Below are positions 1-43,399 of a DNA stretch of 64,000 nucleotides, piece by piece. The notes under the pieces are model-generated. The model did not search any database, was not told the origin of the DNA, and was given only the letters and a program-made list of their open reading frames with translations. The position numbers and the translations under genes are program-made. Source of the stretch: Acridotheres tristis (lineage: Eukaryota; Chordata; Aves; Passeriformes; Sturnidae). The stretch covers positions 9,638,991-9,702,990 of the forward strand of contig CM072905.1 in NCBI GenBank assembly GCA_037013685.1. The letters are read 5' to 3'. Position 1 is the first letter of the stretch; each line of letters begins with the position of its first letter.

Positions 1-2428
1 CTCTCATGGGTGTTGCAGATGAAGTGCTCCCTTTGTTGAGAAAGGATTTTGCTGGTTGGCAACACGAGACCACTGCCACTTGTCCTTTCACTGTGCACTT
101 GCAGGAAAGCTTGGATGTGTTGGAATTCTTCTCCCTCCCTTGCAGCAGCATCCCTGCAGTGAGATCCCCCAGCCTTCCCTTCTGCAGGCCAAACCAGCCT
201 AATTCCCATCTCATCTCCTCACTCAGCACACGCTCCTGCTGACCCTGGGGCTGTGTTGGAGCCTCTCCAGCAGTCAGCATCTCCCGTACAATGGGGGGAG
301 TGTGTTTAAAAACTGCCCAGAGTATTGCAGATGCAGCCTCCCCAGAGCCAGGCAGGAGGGAATGACCACATCCCTGCCCTTGCTGACCACTGGCTAACGC
401 AGTCCCATGACTGGTGGGTGTTGCTGCTGCAGGGGAGCACTGCTGACACAGGCCCAGCTTGTTTTCCACGAGAATCCCAAGGCCTTTACTGCAGGGCTGC
501 ACTCTACAGTCACTCCCCAGTTTGCCCTAATATGGGGAGTTGTTTTGTCCCAGGTTGAAAAAAATAAAAGAGGTTGTATTTTTCACAGAACAAACATAGG
601 AGGTGAATTAGACCAAATTTATCATATGATTGAAAAGGGTCAAACCCTGGGTCCTCTTGTGCTGAGTGTGATGCTAATACAAGTAAATGGGAGCAGCATT
701 TCTACCTGAGAAATCTGAGTTTTCTGCAGAAAGTTCTGATGTCAGTCACAGACTTAAGCAAAGGGGCTGTTAACTCTCAGCACAAATTACATTTTTCCTA
801 CGGGCTTGAAAGAGAATCTTGTAGGCCACCGAAGTGAATCCCACTGCTATCCGTTCCCCCAGGACCTCAAAGGAGGAGCAGGCACCATGCCTAGAGGGGA
901 TGAGATCCGTGTGTGCATGGTGTGGCTTTAAATCAGCATTTTAATCCTCCTTTTGATTAAAAATCCTCCTTTGCAGATAGGCAAACTAGCAAGAATTATC
1001 CTTTGGATACACTGAGATAGGACACAGCTTCATCTCTCTTAATCAGCTACTTTGTTAATGTTCTAAAATAAAGAGTCTTGTCCTTTTTTTATTTCCTAGT
1101 AGGGGAGATATTTATATTTCATGTTACTTCTGGTTTGACTAAATGAGAAATAGTACATTACTTGTTCATAAAGAAATAAATAAAGTTCATTTTATAAACC
1201 TAGTGGTGATATCATTTCAACTTCCTTCCAGCTTTCCACACTTTTTTTTGAGGGGCAAGCAAAGGACTCAGAGGGCTCTGTAGATCTGATGACAACTACA
1301 AAGCACATCAGGAAACTTCTGGGAATACAAAGCATTATTCAGACAAAGGCTTTTCTTTCAGCTTTATAAATATGATTTCAGCCATCATCATAACAGAGCA
1401 AAAAATAGCCCTAAGAACACTCCTGCAGAACTGAACTCCCATGCAAGAGCTGTTTCTCATTCTTTCAGGTTTTTCTTCCTTTATGTAGAAATAGGTTCGT
1501 GTTTAACACAAAAGGATAAACGCTGCTAATCTACTGATTTGTCAGCTAGCCCTGTGCTTATCACAGCACTGTTTGTTGGCTGGGGCAGGCGCAGCCCTGG
1601 CGTGCAGCTGTGCAATGAGAACTGCGTGGGGTCATGTGAGAGCGTGGGCAGGACCTGCACCTGGGGGCTGGACACAGCGACTGCTGCAGGCACTGACTGC
1701 TGTGTTTGTGACCAGCCTGCCCACATCCATCTCTGACAGCGCAGGCCAGCCACTGCCAGGGATGGCAGGTAGCCATGGAGCTGGGGAATGAAACAATGAG
1801 ATGGTTTTGGTCAGCTTGACAGACAGAGCATTGCTTGATGGCAGAGCACTGTCCAACGGGACAGCAAACAAAGTGCCAGGGAGTTCTGACTGGCACAAAG
1901 GACCCCAAATGTGAACAGGAGGATGAATGGCCAGTCAGGAGCATGGGCAGCAGCCAGCTGTGATGACAGGGTATGAAACACAGGACAAAGATGACAGAAA
2001 CCTAAATGGAAAACAACGTATGGGAGCGACTTAAGCAGATGAATACACAAAAGAGGAGAAAGGAATGACATGGGAAGAAGGGACACAGAGTGCTGGATGT
2101 GCAGGGAGGAGGCAGGAACTTTGGCTGGGTGACCAGCAGGTGTGGGGTGATGGCACTGGGGACAAAACTGGGGGTGAGGAGAGCAGCCAGAGCTACTGGC
2201 TGTCCCTTGGGTCACCCGGCTGAGCACAGCCCAGCACGAGCACGGCCAGGAGCCAGCCCTGTGCCTTGGCACACCTGCCGGCAGCGGGGAGGATCCCGTG
2301 TGGGATCACCTGTCCCAGTGCGGGAGCGTTTCCACAGACACCGCAGGGAGCCCCCGGAGATGACCGTGTGCTCCCAACACGGCATCCTCTCCGGGACAAG
2401 GAGCAGCTCAGCAACGGCGTATCGGGGG
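1..2428. other. Intergenic flank, no gene recognised
   Basis: Only short unsupported reading frames occur here, with no splice-linked exons that I can join and no recognisable repeat family. In mammals the gene beyond MYH13 on this side is GAS7, but nothing here reads as GAS7 coding sequence. The stretch is 3' of the left myosin gene and of the minisatellite block. Confidence 0.6.
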
Positions 2429-31845
<29,417 letters not shown>

Positions 31846-34773
31846 GTCTGCAGGTGCTCTGGAGGAATGCAGGAAAGTTGCAGAAACTCTGTGCATTTGT
31901 AATTTACATTTATCCAGACAGTGGTCATGCTCAATGACTAATAGGAAGAGGAGGACTGATCAGGCACTTAACTTCTGCCTCAATTTTAATTATTCACTGA
32001 AGAAGTGAATAATAAAGAAAGAAACTTTCTAATAAAGTAAGTTCCTTTTATAGACAGATTGTCTTTGAAGACATCCCCCTTAAATAGGCCTATGTGCTCA
32101 AGTGAGGGCACAGAGAATATCAAGCTAGAAGTCTTCAAAAGCTGGTCCTGCTATTCACAGAGCTGCACAGCCACATCCTGCTCAAATCCACATACACAAA
32201 GCCACTGAGATTATGCCTTTGGACATCGAAAAATTTAGACAAAATTAGGTTCTGTGAGTCATGTAGAGTGGCTGTCACAAGTGATTCCCAGGTGGAGGTA
32301 TGTTTATCACCCTCTGGTTTTGATGTTTTAATACTAAGCAGGGGAAGTTCTACTAGTTTCTGTCTATACCAAGCACTGGAGCAAATTGTGAATGTCAGTC
32401 ATCACCTATCTAAAGCCAAACCTGTTTATTGTGTGAACCAAATATAAAACATCTTTTCCAGTTATGTTGTAAAATTGGCCAATAAAGGAATATCTTAATA
32501 TCTATTACAGATAATAATTAGGAACACAGTGTTAGCTAAATAGCATAGTATTTAGGTAAATAAGTATGTGATATAACATTTCAAAGAATCTCAATTATAG
32601 CTTGAATGTATTATAACTTGAATATATTATATAGACTAATATTAGTTATGAATCATTAAAAGACAATTCATATGTACTAGACATTGTTAAAGATTTGTCT
32701 AGTAGAAAAATTTCAGAAAACTGGTTTATGCTCAGTTTTAGTTTGCATTTTTTGAAATATCTAGTAAAATTCTTCATCACGACTAAATGTTACCACTTGC
32801 TGGTGGTAAAGAAAGAACTGTCATGGGTAATTCAAGAGCATCTGGAAATAGAACAAAGAGAATTAAGGTAGGCAGGAACTAGCATAAACAGAATGTTCTT
32901 CCCCAGGCAGGCTAATATACAGGCCAGAAAAAAAACCCAGCTTCTAAATTCCTGCTCCTTCATGTGCTCTCTGGATGCACCGTGAAGAGTAAAGAGAAAA
33001 GGAGAGAACTGAAAAACTAAGATGTGTGCATCCAAGGCATCCGAGTACTGAAACAGCCAAAATAGAAGGGTTTTATGTGCAAGAAAATGATGAAAGGAGT
33101 AAAGAAGGCATTTGTAATGCTGCTTCTGGACATGTTGTTGAAGTGCTGATCTCTCTCAGCAAAAGCTCTCTGCTGTGGGATCTGCACCCTTGCAGGACTT
33201 TGAGGCATTGCCTCACACAAGAGCTTTAAACAGCCAGGAATTTCAAAAACACAAATCCAGAACCTTTAGCTTACTTTGAAAGTGTTCTGCATTACAGAGC
33301 CCAGAGTCTGTGCCTATGGGAACTTGTGTCTGAGAGGCTCAAGAGAAGCAATAGGAAAGAAAGAGAGAAGGCATTTCACAGCGTCCATGAAAAAGTGAAG
33401 CAGAACATCAGAAATTGCCATCAGGAAATGCAGATCAGAAAGTTCCTCAAGGGGCACAGTCTGGTAAACTACTGAAAGACTTTGATAGGAAATTTTGTAA
33501 AACTGAGATCCTCTAGGAGAATAACCTGTGCTTCCATCTCTTTCAGCTCCAATTTCAATGAGCACTTTTTGGTTTTAGGATAGAAGGCACATGTGTGGAA
33601 GGTTCCTTCTGTGCTCTGCTGCACGCTCCCAGTCTCTAAGACACAAACTTCCCCAGAAAACCTGGAAGGGAGTGGTGCACACAAGCTCTCTGGAAAGGTT
33701 ACTCTGGACATGAACAGATCTGCCTATCTGGCAGGAGACAAGATCATTCTGAACTTTGTTTGGATTTCAGTGCCTGTGTGATAAACCAAAGCCAGTAAAT
33801 AATTTCTAGACTTTATCCCAGAGGAACCTAACACTTGAATATTACTTTGAGCCTCCTCTCCGAACACAACCTCAGGCTTCCAGAAGCTGTGCAGATGGCA
33901 GGGGATGAATTTTAATAATCTATAAATCCCAGAATTCAAGGTTACACTTCAAAAAAACCATTACTGTCTCTATAATGCCCTCTTGACTAAGTTAGAGCAT
34001 CCGTAACTTTACTTTCCCAATACATAGAGTATTCTTGCCAAGAACTGTGACTATTGTTCATGTTGATTAAAATATCATATATCCTTTCCAGTGATCCTGG
34101 TTCTACTGCCCTTTGCACCTGCCCTTTCCATTGTCTGGATGAGCTTTACTTATTGCTCAGGATCAATTAGCAAAGGTATGTGTTATTTGTTAAACCCCTA
34201 CCTTCAGAGAGCCCACGAGGAAATCTGTTTTCAGAACCTGTTTGGAATGGTTAAAGAAAGGACAGAGAGAGTTACATCAAAACCAATCCATTGTGCTGAG
34301 CATATGTCATATCAAACATTCCTACACCCTGTGTAGTCTCTCTAGACAGCTGAACTGCACACAGTGCCTTCAAACTCCTGACCTAGAACAAAATTCCAGT
34401 CTTGTGTTCCCTCCCACATTACTGTGAGCTAGTCGAAACAAATCTAATGTCCCCAAAAATTAGCTACTTTACATATATAATCCCAGTCAATTTCAACTGC
34501 CTTCAGAGTAAGTGCTGCCTTCCTGTGCCTTTCAAAGGACTTTGAGGTAGCAAAGCTGGTAGAAGGCCATTCCAAGGACTGGCATGCTGTGACTCTCCTC
34601 TTTGTGCACCACATTGGAGTGCTTTGGGTGGTACAGCCTTGACTTTGCATGTAAATCATGACCTGGAATGTTAGAGGTGGGGAATGAGAAGAAAACGCCC
34701 CTTCATATTCCACCTTTCTGGGGAGCTGTGGAGATGTCATGGCCAGAGCATGAAGCAAGAGGATGGCACTTAC

Positions 34774-34872
34774 CGTGAGATGCTGAGGTAACAAATCACA
34801 AAGTTGCCTCCAGCTGCAGCTCTTTATACGTTTCCTCCTGCCCACACAGCACTCGAGTGCTCTATTTTTGGT
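34774..34872 (-). promoter_or_regulatory. Candidate MYH13 promoter and untranslated exon 1
   Basis: On the minus strand a TATAAAG box (34828-34822) is followed about 30 nt later by a predicted start near 34795 and then CATCTCACG|GTAAGT, a strong donor at 34774/34773. A CAGCTG E-box overlaps the region just after the TATA box. CCAAAAATAG, a CArG/MEF2-like element, lies about 35-45 bp upstream (34871-34862). This fits the family layout of untranslated exons ahead of the ATG exon. The middle untranslated exon, expected between 31.9 and 34.7 kb, was not identified. No transcript evidence was available. Confidence 0.55.
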
Positions 34873-34874
34873 CA

Positions 34875-37800
34875 ATAATAATTTACTCTTTAGTTGTAAA
34901 CGTGTTGTAGCTCTGATCTCTCTGCTAATTACTTAGAGACAGGATTGGTTTAAGGTTGTATGGAGTCAGCTGCACTGACCTGTCCTTTTCACATTGATCT
35001 GTGCCAGGATGGAGGATGGAGGAACCCAAAGACAGCTCTGATAAAGCCAAGTAAGGCAACCCTTGGCTCTGCACTGCAAGGGTTTGCCTTAGTCATCAGG
35101 ATGGGCTTTTTCTAATTGTGCACAATTACTTCTTTAAGGATACAATATGAATGGATGCCCTCCTATCCTCCCTATTTGTCTACACATGCTGCTAGATAAG
35201 GAAGATCTGTTGAAGTGATTTTTTTTTATACCATTTTGTGGGGTGCTGGCGAGCCTGAAGCCAGTGTGTCTTGGGACAGAGTAAGACAACTGCCAGCTAA
35301 TGGACCTCAAGAGAGACTTGCATTCCTGACCGTGGGTTTGCAAGGCATGATCAAGGTCTCAGCCTGCAGAAAGGTGCCTGACTTTTGTGCCACTCCACTG
35401 TCCTGCAGAGGTTGTCATGGAGCAGGCTGGATGTCAAACCAGAATGACTGTAAGTTGCTCTGTAAAGGAACGTGGAAGGAGTGTCTTCTCCTTTAAGATT
35501 AGCAGTTTAAGGACTGGTTTTGACACTGCAAGGGACAGTAGGAAAGGGGGGATAATTGAGAACATACTGGGACACAAACCTGCTTGACAAATGGTAAGGG
35601 AGGAGGTGGTATGAACCAAACCTGGTCAGCCACACTGCTTGGTGAAGGCATTTGAGTGTAAAAAGTAACAATCTTGAGGGTCCCTCACGTCTTTGGAAAA
35701 TACTCTTACCACAAGATAATTTTGTACAGGAGATGCAGTGGCAAAGTAGATTTGTCATCATTACCTAATTTTGCTTTATTTTAAGGCAGAAGAAACTTTT
35801 GCCAGAAAATTATTTAAACTTTAGAGGCTGTGAAATCTAACCACCTTTTTGTGGAATGGCCCAGTTTCCTCTATGGGAAGAGATGAATTGTCAGATGCAT
35901 TGTTGTCATTGCTTCACATTGGCTCTGTCTGGGGAACATCCTTAGTGCATTTACACAGCTCTCTTTGGCTGTTTGTTTTGGATTACCTTCAGGGTGCCCA
36001 TGATTTAGTTACTCTAGGAAGCAAAGGCATCTGTATTGGATTGTGCAGTAGAAATGGATTCCTGTAGTTTTGAGGGGAATCTTATTTAGGCCTCTTCTCT
36101 TGTTTTTTGAATCCTTTCTAGAATGTCATTCAATGCTTTTATTACTTTTTTTTTAAATCATAGTCATTGACAGTTTGTTCCAGTCTGACCTGAAGTGTGA
36201 GCACAGATGCTCTCTGAAATGATGACACCACTCAGATGTAAAGATAATATTATTATTGTATTTTTCTCCTGCCAGTTGCTGTGTATCAAACATTGAAATT
36301 AGCTTTTGAATTTGGTTGCAACAGCAGAACTGCAGGCACTTTTTACATTTTAACAGTCTTAAGACCTTGTTTGGGTCCCCCACATCTGTATTACAGACTG
36401 CTTTCTTCATTATTTGCTATGTGCACTTATATTTGCATTTTAATTATGTGCATCTTTAAGCATAACTATACTGGAACCATGATTACTCTTTGTCAGAGAC
36501 TATATGTTTTTTTATATTTGACTCACCTAATTATTTTGTAGTTAAAGTGATTTTACATTTTCTCCTGGGTAAAAACAGTAAAACAGTTTGTAGCGAAGAA
36601 CTAACCCTTTACAATGGACTGGTGACCAGCCACTGGTGACTGTACATATTCAGAATCATTTTGATATCTGTCAATTCAGAAAATTGTCCTTGTGACAAAT
36701 CTATGTGACCGGTTTGTAGAGCCTAAGCAGGGTTTTCCAGCATTTCTCAGCATCTCTTGTTGCTCAGGGTGACAGTCTTTTAGGTCCTGCAGAAACTCTA
36801 ATCTGGTAATTCTGAGAGGATGTGGGAAGTTGTGCTCTGGGGTACCCTCCTTACACAGGATATTATGAAACAATGGACAAATTCAGGATAAAGCTGAGGA
36901 GGAACATTTTTTAGATAAGACAGATCCGTGTTTGCTTCTTCTTTTTGGTTTCTAGAGCACAGAGTTGTCTTTTAAGATGGCTCCCAAGTTCCTGGATAAG
37001 TGGACATCCCAAGGGAGAGCGTCCCCTCTTGGTAAGCATCCAGTTGGTAATCACCCTCATCTTTTATAAGAACAAGTCCAAAGCAGGGAAAGGCTGTAGG
37101 AATGTCCTTGAGCATCCTCTTTTGGGAGCATCCCAGTAAGGCACTGAGGAGCTAAAAAGCTCAAGGGTCTCAGTATCTGCCTTACTTCGCCTTGTATAAT
37201 GGGGGAATAATGTCTCCTTTGGGCAAATAAAACATAAAAGACTTCTCTTGTAGCTAAGTACAAATTTTCTAACTAGACAAAGTGAAGCTTATTGAAGTTG
37301 AAAAGAAAACCTAACCAAACGTGTTGCATGTAAAGACTCAGAAAACATCACGTATTCGTGGGAAAACAAGGGAAGATTTCAAGGGAAATCTTCAAGGGAA
37401 GATTTGTGGAAAGCACATTTTAAGTTAATTCAGGTAAACACACCAGGTAGGTGCCAGTTAAGTTTAGAGGTAACAGATATGCATATATAGAGAAGATATT
37501 AATGTGATTGGTGTATTCTCTATCTTAATTATTGTTTTGTTGCTCATAATATTTAGTGCAAATCTGTATCTGTATGTAGATGTGAATTGATCAAAAGCAT
37601 AAGCATGGAGTTTTTTACAGCAGTTTTTCTGTCAAGGAAAGGACCACGCATTTCTTGTGTCAGTCTCTAAACACGTGCTGTACCAGCAGATTCATCTGCA
37701 TTGTTTCTGTAGATTGTTATTCCTAGAATTCTATGAATTCTCCTATTCGGTAATGTTGGTCAATCACAAACATCTTCAGGAGTTCTCATAATTCTGGCTT

Positions 37801-40800
37801 TGTCAAACTATATGATACATAAATGTCAGCCTGTCTCAGGAGCTGAAAGGTTAGATAGCATGCCAAGCACAACATGACTTCATTCATTTGGTTAATCTCA
37901 TGAATTCATTGCTTTTTGTGGATGGCAGAGTGTTTGTTTTCTCTATCCTGTAGAAGTTCTGGGAACACTCAGGGTACACACCACACCTGTTCTGGCACTA
38001 AATAGCTTTGCTCCTATGACACTTAGCCAGCAGCTTTTCCAGTGGATGCTCTTGAAGAGATAATTTTCCCAGTGCAAGTGGTCAGGGAAGCAAGGCTTCC
38101 ATACTAGGTGCCCAAATCACTCACTGACAGATAAGCTGCTGTATCTGCAACTATCTGACACTTTGGGGACAGATGCACATTTTGGTCTAACCTAGTATAG
38201 CTATTCTCATATTTCATACCCAGCCCCCTTTCCCTGGGCCTTTAGGCACATATGTATTTGCTCCTGATACCATCACCTTTCAGACCTTTTATTACTCCAT
38301 CTTAACAGGTTATTGTGTTGCTCTTTTTACAGCACACCAGGTAGACTGAAAGGGAAAGAGGGGCAACTATCTTTGTTGTCCCCCATCAATCCAAAAAGCT
38401 TCTGAAAACTGAATTTTTTGTGGATTTAACCTCCATGTAGGAGCTTTGCATTATATCTGATGCGACGTTGTCTGGTCTTTAAGACTATTAATCTGCATTT
38501 TTTTGTAATCCAAATTGTCTAAGTTTGGATTTTATCCTTCACAGTTCATGCAGGTGTCTGAAAGCCACAAAGATGCTCTATGATTATTAGTGCTCATTCA
38601 TGGAATAAAGCCTGTTACCTGTGATTTAAATTGGTTTCAGAGGAAAGGGAGGAGACTCCATTCCAAAGGTTCATAACTGTCACATGAGTCTGAGATTTAT
38701 TGCCATGGTAACCCCACAGTTTAATTTGGTGCTGTCCTGTTTTATTGAAGGCTTTTTGGTGTTCAGTCTCCTTTTCCATGGACAAAGAGCAAGAATTTCT
38801 CCACAGCTCTTCTCAGGTGAGACATGATGACTTTTGGGCTCAAATGATCAGTGTTGCCAGAAAAATTGCATATACATAGAGAGATGCTCACCTTCAAACA
38901 AACTTTTGTTCTCAGCAAGTGTTCCTGCATTTAATAGAAACAAACGTATTGAGGTTTGAAAATATGTACTTTGATCTTTTGAGCCTGTCTTTAAATGATA
39001 CTCTTTTCTAATGAAAGTACAAAGATTAGTTTATGTAAAGGGAACAGAAAGATAGCCTAAATTTGTCAGAAGTGTATAATATTTCATGCTGATTTCTGCA
39101 TCACTGAACATGAGTTTGACACTACACCAAGGCCAAATAGAATTAATGAAAATCTTTGAGGGATTCCTTTCTAAAAATATATTTGCAAGCTTTTTTTTCC
39201 ACAGCTGTCACTTACCCCCAGCCTAGAAAAGCTTCTGTTATAATACTGGAACATTGGCACTGAAGATATCTTTCAGCTAACTACTGAACACTGCAAAATA
39301 GTCAATGATATATATTGCATATTTTAGGGGAAAAGGGATGTCTCCTAAATTTATATTTTTTTCTTCCCCCAGCATAAGCCAGTGGCATGATTAGATATTC
39401 AGGTTGTTTCAGCAGTTGCAAAATTGGCAGCAATCCATATTCTGTGAAAGTTACTGACAAGAACTATTCATTACCCTGTGGACTGCAGGGCTATTTCACC
39501 TTAAATGACAGATCTTCTTCCTTATGCCCTTTTGGAGGCAACCAAACTGAAAACAATTAATTACCAGGCTATTATTTGTACCTTGCCATTGTGAAGCCAA
39601 CAAAACACTTAAAAAAAAAAAATATCCAATAATCTGGTAGCAAAAACAGAAGTAGAGGCAGAAGCAATTGTAATAATACATATTGTTTTCTCCCACTTAC
39701 AGCTGACCTCATATCTGTACTGTCTCCTTAAACAAAAGCAAATTATACTGCATATTTGGGATTTTATCTACTAGCAGCAAAAAAAAACCTGTGTTGAGAT
39801 AAAAATGGCTTGACTTCCATGCCAAAATTTTTCAGCTAATTAAATTATGAGGATTGTACATCCTGCAAGTTGCCAAACAGACAACACAAATAGCCAGTTA
39901 CAAGTGGCCAAGACCAGAGGGTACTTATCAAGGTTTCCCTAAAAGCATGGAGATGGAACATCTGGACTATTGGCTGTAGTGTATGAGCTCTTACAAAACT
40001 TGCCTTACTTTTGGAGATCTGGAAGTTGTCTAGTAAAATGCTGATTTTTGAAAAGTGTTTCAGGGAATGGTGGCCCAGTTGACCTAGTGCCAATACTAGG
40101 AAAAAAGTAGAAGCTAATAATGATTAGAATTTGAAGACACAGTGATAAATAAACATATCAAGCAAAACAGCATTTGCAAAGGGAAGTAGTAGTCCACAAA
40201 CGTAGTGGAGAATCAAAGCTATGTGGATAGGTGGGAGAACCAGATGGTCTTAATGAGTATCTATAAGCCATGTGAGAAGGTATATCACCTTTCTTAAAGA
40301 AGCTAAGTCTGTGTCTGTGATGTTATTTAAGATAGTTTTGAGAAGTGATCCTGGACAAGGACAGGCTGATAATCCTGCTGCAGATGCAAAAGTGTCCCTG
40401 GGGATGGTGCCTGGGTATCCAAAGTGGATTGATCTGAAGCAAATCCCAAGAGCAGCTTGTGGGGAAGCTCAGTCCAGCAACTTTATTTCTGTACATATTT
40501 CATTAGGGCCCTCCTGGGATCCTCTTTGTCCTTGATGAACTTCACAGCCCTACTCAGTAATGTCCCCTGTACCCTTGCTGTCCTTCTGCATAGAGCCTGC
40601 TAGCAAGTTATGAAAAAGCCTTCGTTGTAGGGATTACCAGGGCATCAGGAGAACCATGCCTTCTGCTAAGGACTCCTCTGCTTTTTGCAAAATATATTCT
40701 GCATCTGGGACATCAACACTGTGCTTTGCTCCAGCTGTCTCAAAGCAGGCACAGCAAATGCAGTGTGGAGGAGTGAACTTCTGTCACAGCAAGGTTGCTT

Positions 40801-41869
40801 CTCCCTGTTGCCTTCTGACTGCCCACATGAGCCTCACCTTTCACCTGCAGCCCTGCCAGCAGCCAGGTGCAGAGCTGGGTCACTGGGCTCGTATCAGGGC
40901 TGTGCTCTCATCACTGCCTGAACAGCCATCCAGCCCAGAGCTGCTCTCCAAGGCATCTCTGTGGAGCCAAGCCAAAGCCAGCTGCTGCAAGGGCTGCTAC
41001 TTCCCTTGCTCTGAAAATATCTGGCAGGATGGGTAGGGGGAAAAGGGACGTTTGTGAAATCTGCTTGTTTTGAAAACTAGAGAAAAATAGCACAAAACTC
41101 CATACTGCCCTTTTCTTCCACATTTAACAGGCAAGACTCTACACCTACTCTTTTTAACCACCTTCCCTGTCTTCCCAACTGAATTGTCTTGAATGAACTC
41201 CTGGATAATTTTGTGACAGCAATTGAGCAAGCTCAGGATTTTGGGGGACTATAACAAACTGGATCAGTTAACCCGAGAGTGACATGACTGCTGCAGCTCC
41301 ACACCCTCAGGTCCAGCCAGTGCCAAGACTGCAAATGTGTTTCCAGCCAAACATTTACACAGAACACGTGTGTGCATCCTGTGGGGGAATTGCACAGCTG
41401 TGCTCTGGTTAGAAGTCCACACACTCCCAGAAAGAGAAAGATTATCTGCTTGACTCAAGGCAGGAAAAAGCCATCAGAAAAAGTAGGAAGTGGGATCCCA
41501 AAAACCTTAATAGTTCCTTGGCAGATAAGAAGGTGTCTGAGCAAGTAGGCATACATTAAAACAGGACTATCTGTGCAGTCACACAGAACAAAAGCTGCAT
41601 GCTGATTTGTCAGCTTTTTCTTTCTCCTAAAGGAACTCAGTAGCAATCATTTTCACAGGTGGCAATCAATCCCACAGACATCTTTTCTCAGGTACCTGCC
41701 TTGTCACTCTGGGAAACATCTGGAGAGGTCATGACACGCAGCTAGGAATCCAATCAGGGCAAGCTGTCTTGTAAAGCTGTAAAGCATTTATCAAAGCCTT
41801 GAAATTTAATGCTAAAAAGAGTGACTACTTTTGGTTTTGATTATGTATCAGTGATTAAAGAATAACACA
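34875..41869. other. Intergenic, upstream of MYH13; no gene or repeat recognised
   Basis: Seven kilobases of AT-rich sequence with only short, unsupported reading frames. I see no CR1 or LTR remnants of clear identity and no spliceable exon chain. It may contain upstream regulatory DNA for MYH13, but no specific element can be named from sequence alone. Confidence 0.5.
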
Positions 41870-43270
41870 GTGTTATAGTTTTGATTTGCCAATTTAAATA
41901 TACTCATTTTTCTGTTGTGAGACAGAACCAGGAGCAAAAGAGCACAGCTGGCTTAAAACTTAAAAGGGTAAAAAAAAGAAATGTATTAACTACACAAACA
42001 AAGAAACAAATTCAGAAATAAGATTTTCAGACCACTTCCTCCTCCCCTCTCCCAAACTTCATGGCAACAAAACAAACATACAAAAAATTACTTCAGTCAG
42101 TTCCCAACTTAAATAGTCATTTTCAGTTCACTTCAGAGAGAGAAGTTCCCTCTTGTCAGGCCATAGGGACTTTTCCACAAGGAGGGAAAAAAACAATTCT
42201 CTCTTGGTTTCACTTTCGTGATTTGTATCTGCCTGGGAAAAAACTTACAAATCATGAAGCTCCTCCCATCTTCACAGCTTTCCCAAAGCTGTGCTTATGG
42301 GCCTTGTTAAACTCATGGGGTATTTACTTTTAAGAATGAACTATTCCAAACCAAAAAATTCTCTTCACCACTTGTTCTCTCTGTTCATGCTTCATCTTCA
42401 GAAACAGAGATTCCCCTTTTCTCGTCGGGGCAAAGGATCTTTAACACAGGTGCTTTTGGTCAACAGCCTATCAAATGGAACACTCCAACCGCCCCATGTC
42501 TTTCTCCACGGTTTATAGGAATATTCAGTGCAGTATCAGTTCATCCCTACAACATACAAAGGGATTTTCAGCCATTTTCACAGCATCTCCTCCTTCTCCT
42601 TCCTTCTAGGAACTTAGCTCATGCTTCACTGACTTTAGAGTATCTCCTTTTTCCCCCTCTCATATTCTAAGGAAAGCCAGAGGTCTGCAAATCTTATCTG
42701 AGCACTAGAGTTAAAGTTTCACACAGAAGCTGCAGACCTTGGGCCAGGCCCAGACTGCGCTGGGTGAGGGGTGGCTGAGATATTCAGCTTTTCTGGGGTT
42801 TAACTGCAGCACCCACACTGCCCATGGCCAGCCCTGCTGCCTCCCCCAGGCCGTGTGGGGCTCGGCCCCTCCAAAGCTGCTCCGAGCCAGCAGCAGGAGC
42901 CGGGCCCCCCCAGAGCCGCGGGCTCGTAGGGGAGGAAGCCGGGCTAAGGTCTCATCAATGAGCCTTTCCTCCCCCCGGCCATCGGGTTCCCTGGTTTGCA
43001 AACGGGGCCCAGCGGCCTCCCGAGCTCCCCCCACCTGCTCAGCCACTGGAAAGAAAAAGAAGAACTTTTTCCTGGGTGACCTCCTTCAAAATGTGTGTTC
43101 ACAGAGAGAACTAACTTTCTCCAATTGGTTCCTCAGGCTGTCAATAACCAAACCAGCCTTCATCTGGTCCCATCAACTCACAGAGGAAGTTCTCATAGAG
43201 AAAGCCTCTCTCTGAATCTGTCCTCCTCAGGTGAAACCAGCACACACAGATTTTCACATAACTGGATCTC
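41870..43270. other. Non-coding block with GC/CpG-rich core, possibly LTR-derived
   Basis: The stretch changes character from its surroundings. An A-rich segment (about 41930-42110) and a pyrimidine-rich part (42540-42680) are followed by a GC-rich core (about 42830-43060) with roughly a dozen CpG in 230 bp. No open frame has recognisable protein character. The composition resembles a long retroviral-type LTR, but I could not find matching TG...CA ends with a target duplication. A stand-alone CpG-rich regulatory island is the alternative. Confidence 0.3.
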
Positions 43271-43309
43271 TGCTCAGAGAAATAGCTCTGAAAATTATAT
43301 GAGTGTATG

Positions 43310-43380
43310 TGTGCATATATATATGCATGTGTGTATGGATATATAAATATGTATATATATATATCTATATGTATGCATAA
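43310..43380. repeat. TA/TG-rich simple sequence
   Basis: Alternating purine-pyrimidine sequence (GTGTGCATATATATATGCA, then ATATGTATATATATATATC) between the GC-rich block and the CR1 element. Confidence 0.8.
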
Positions 43381-43399
43381 ACTGCCTTCCCAGGCACAT

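Noticed and set aside
41870..43270. A confident full-length LTR call
   Set aside because: Candidate TG starts near 41871 and 41913 could not be paired with a CA end and matching target duplication, so it is listed only as a low-confidence block.
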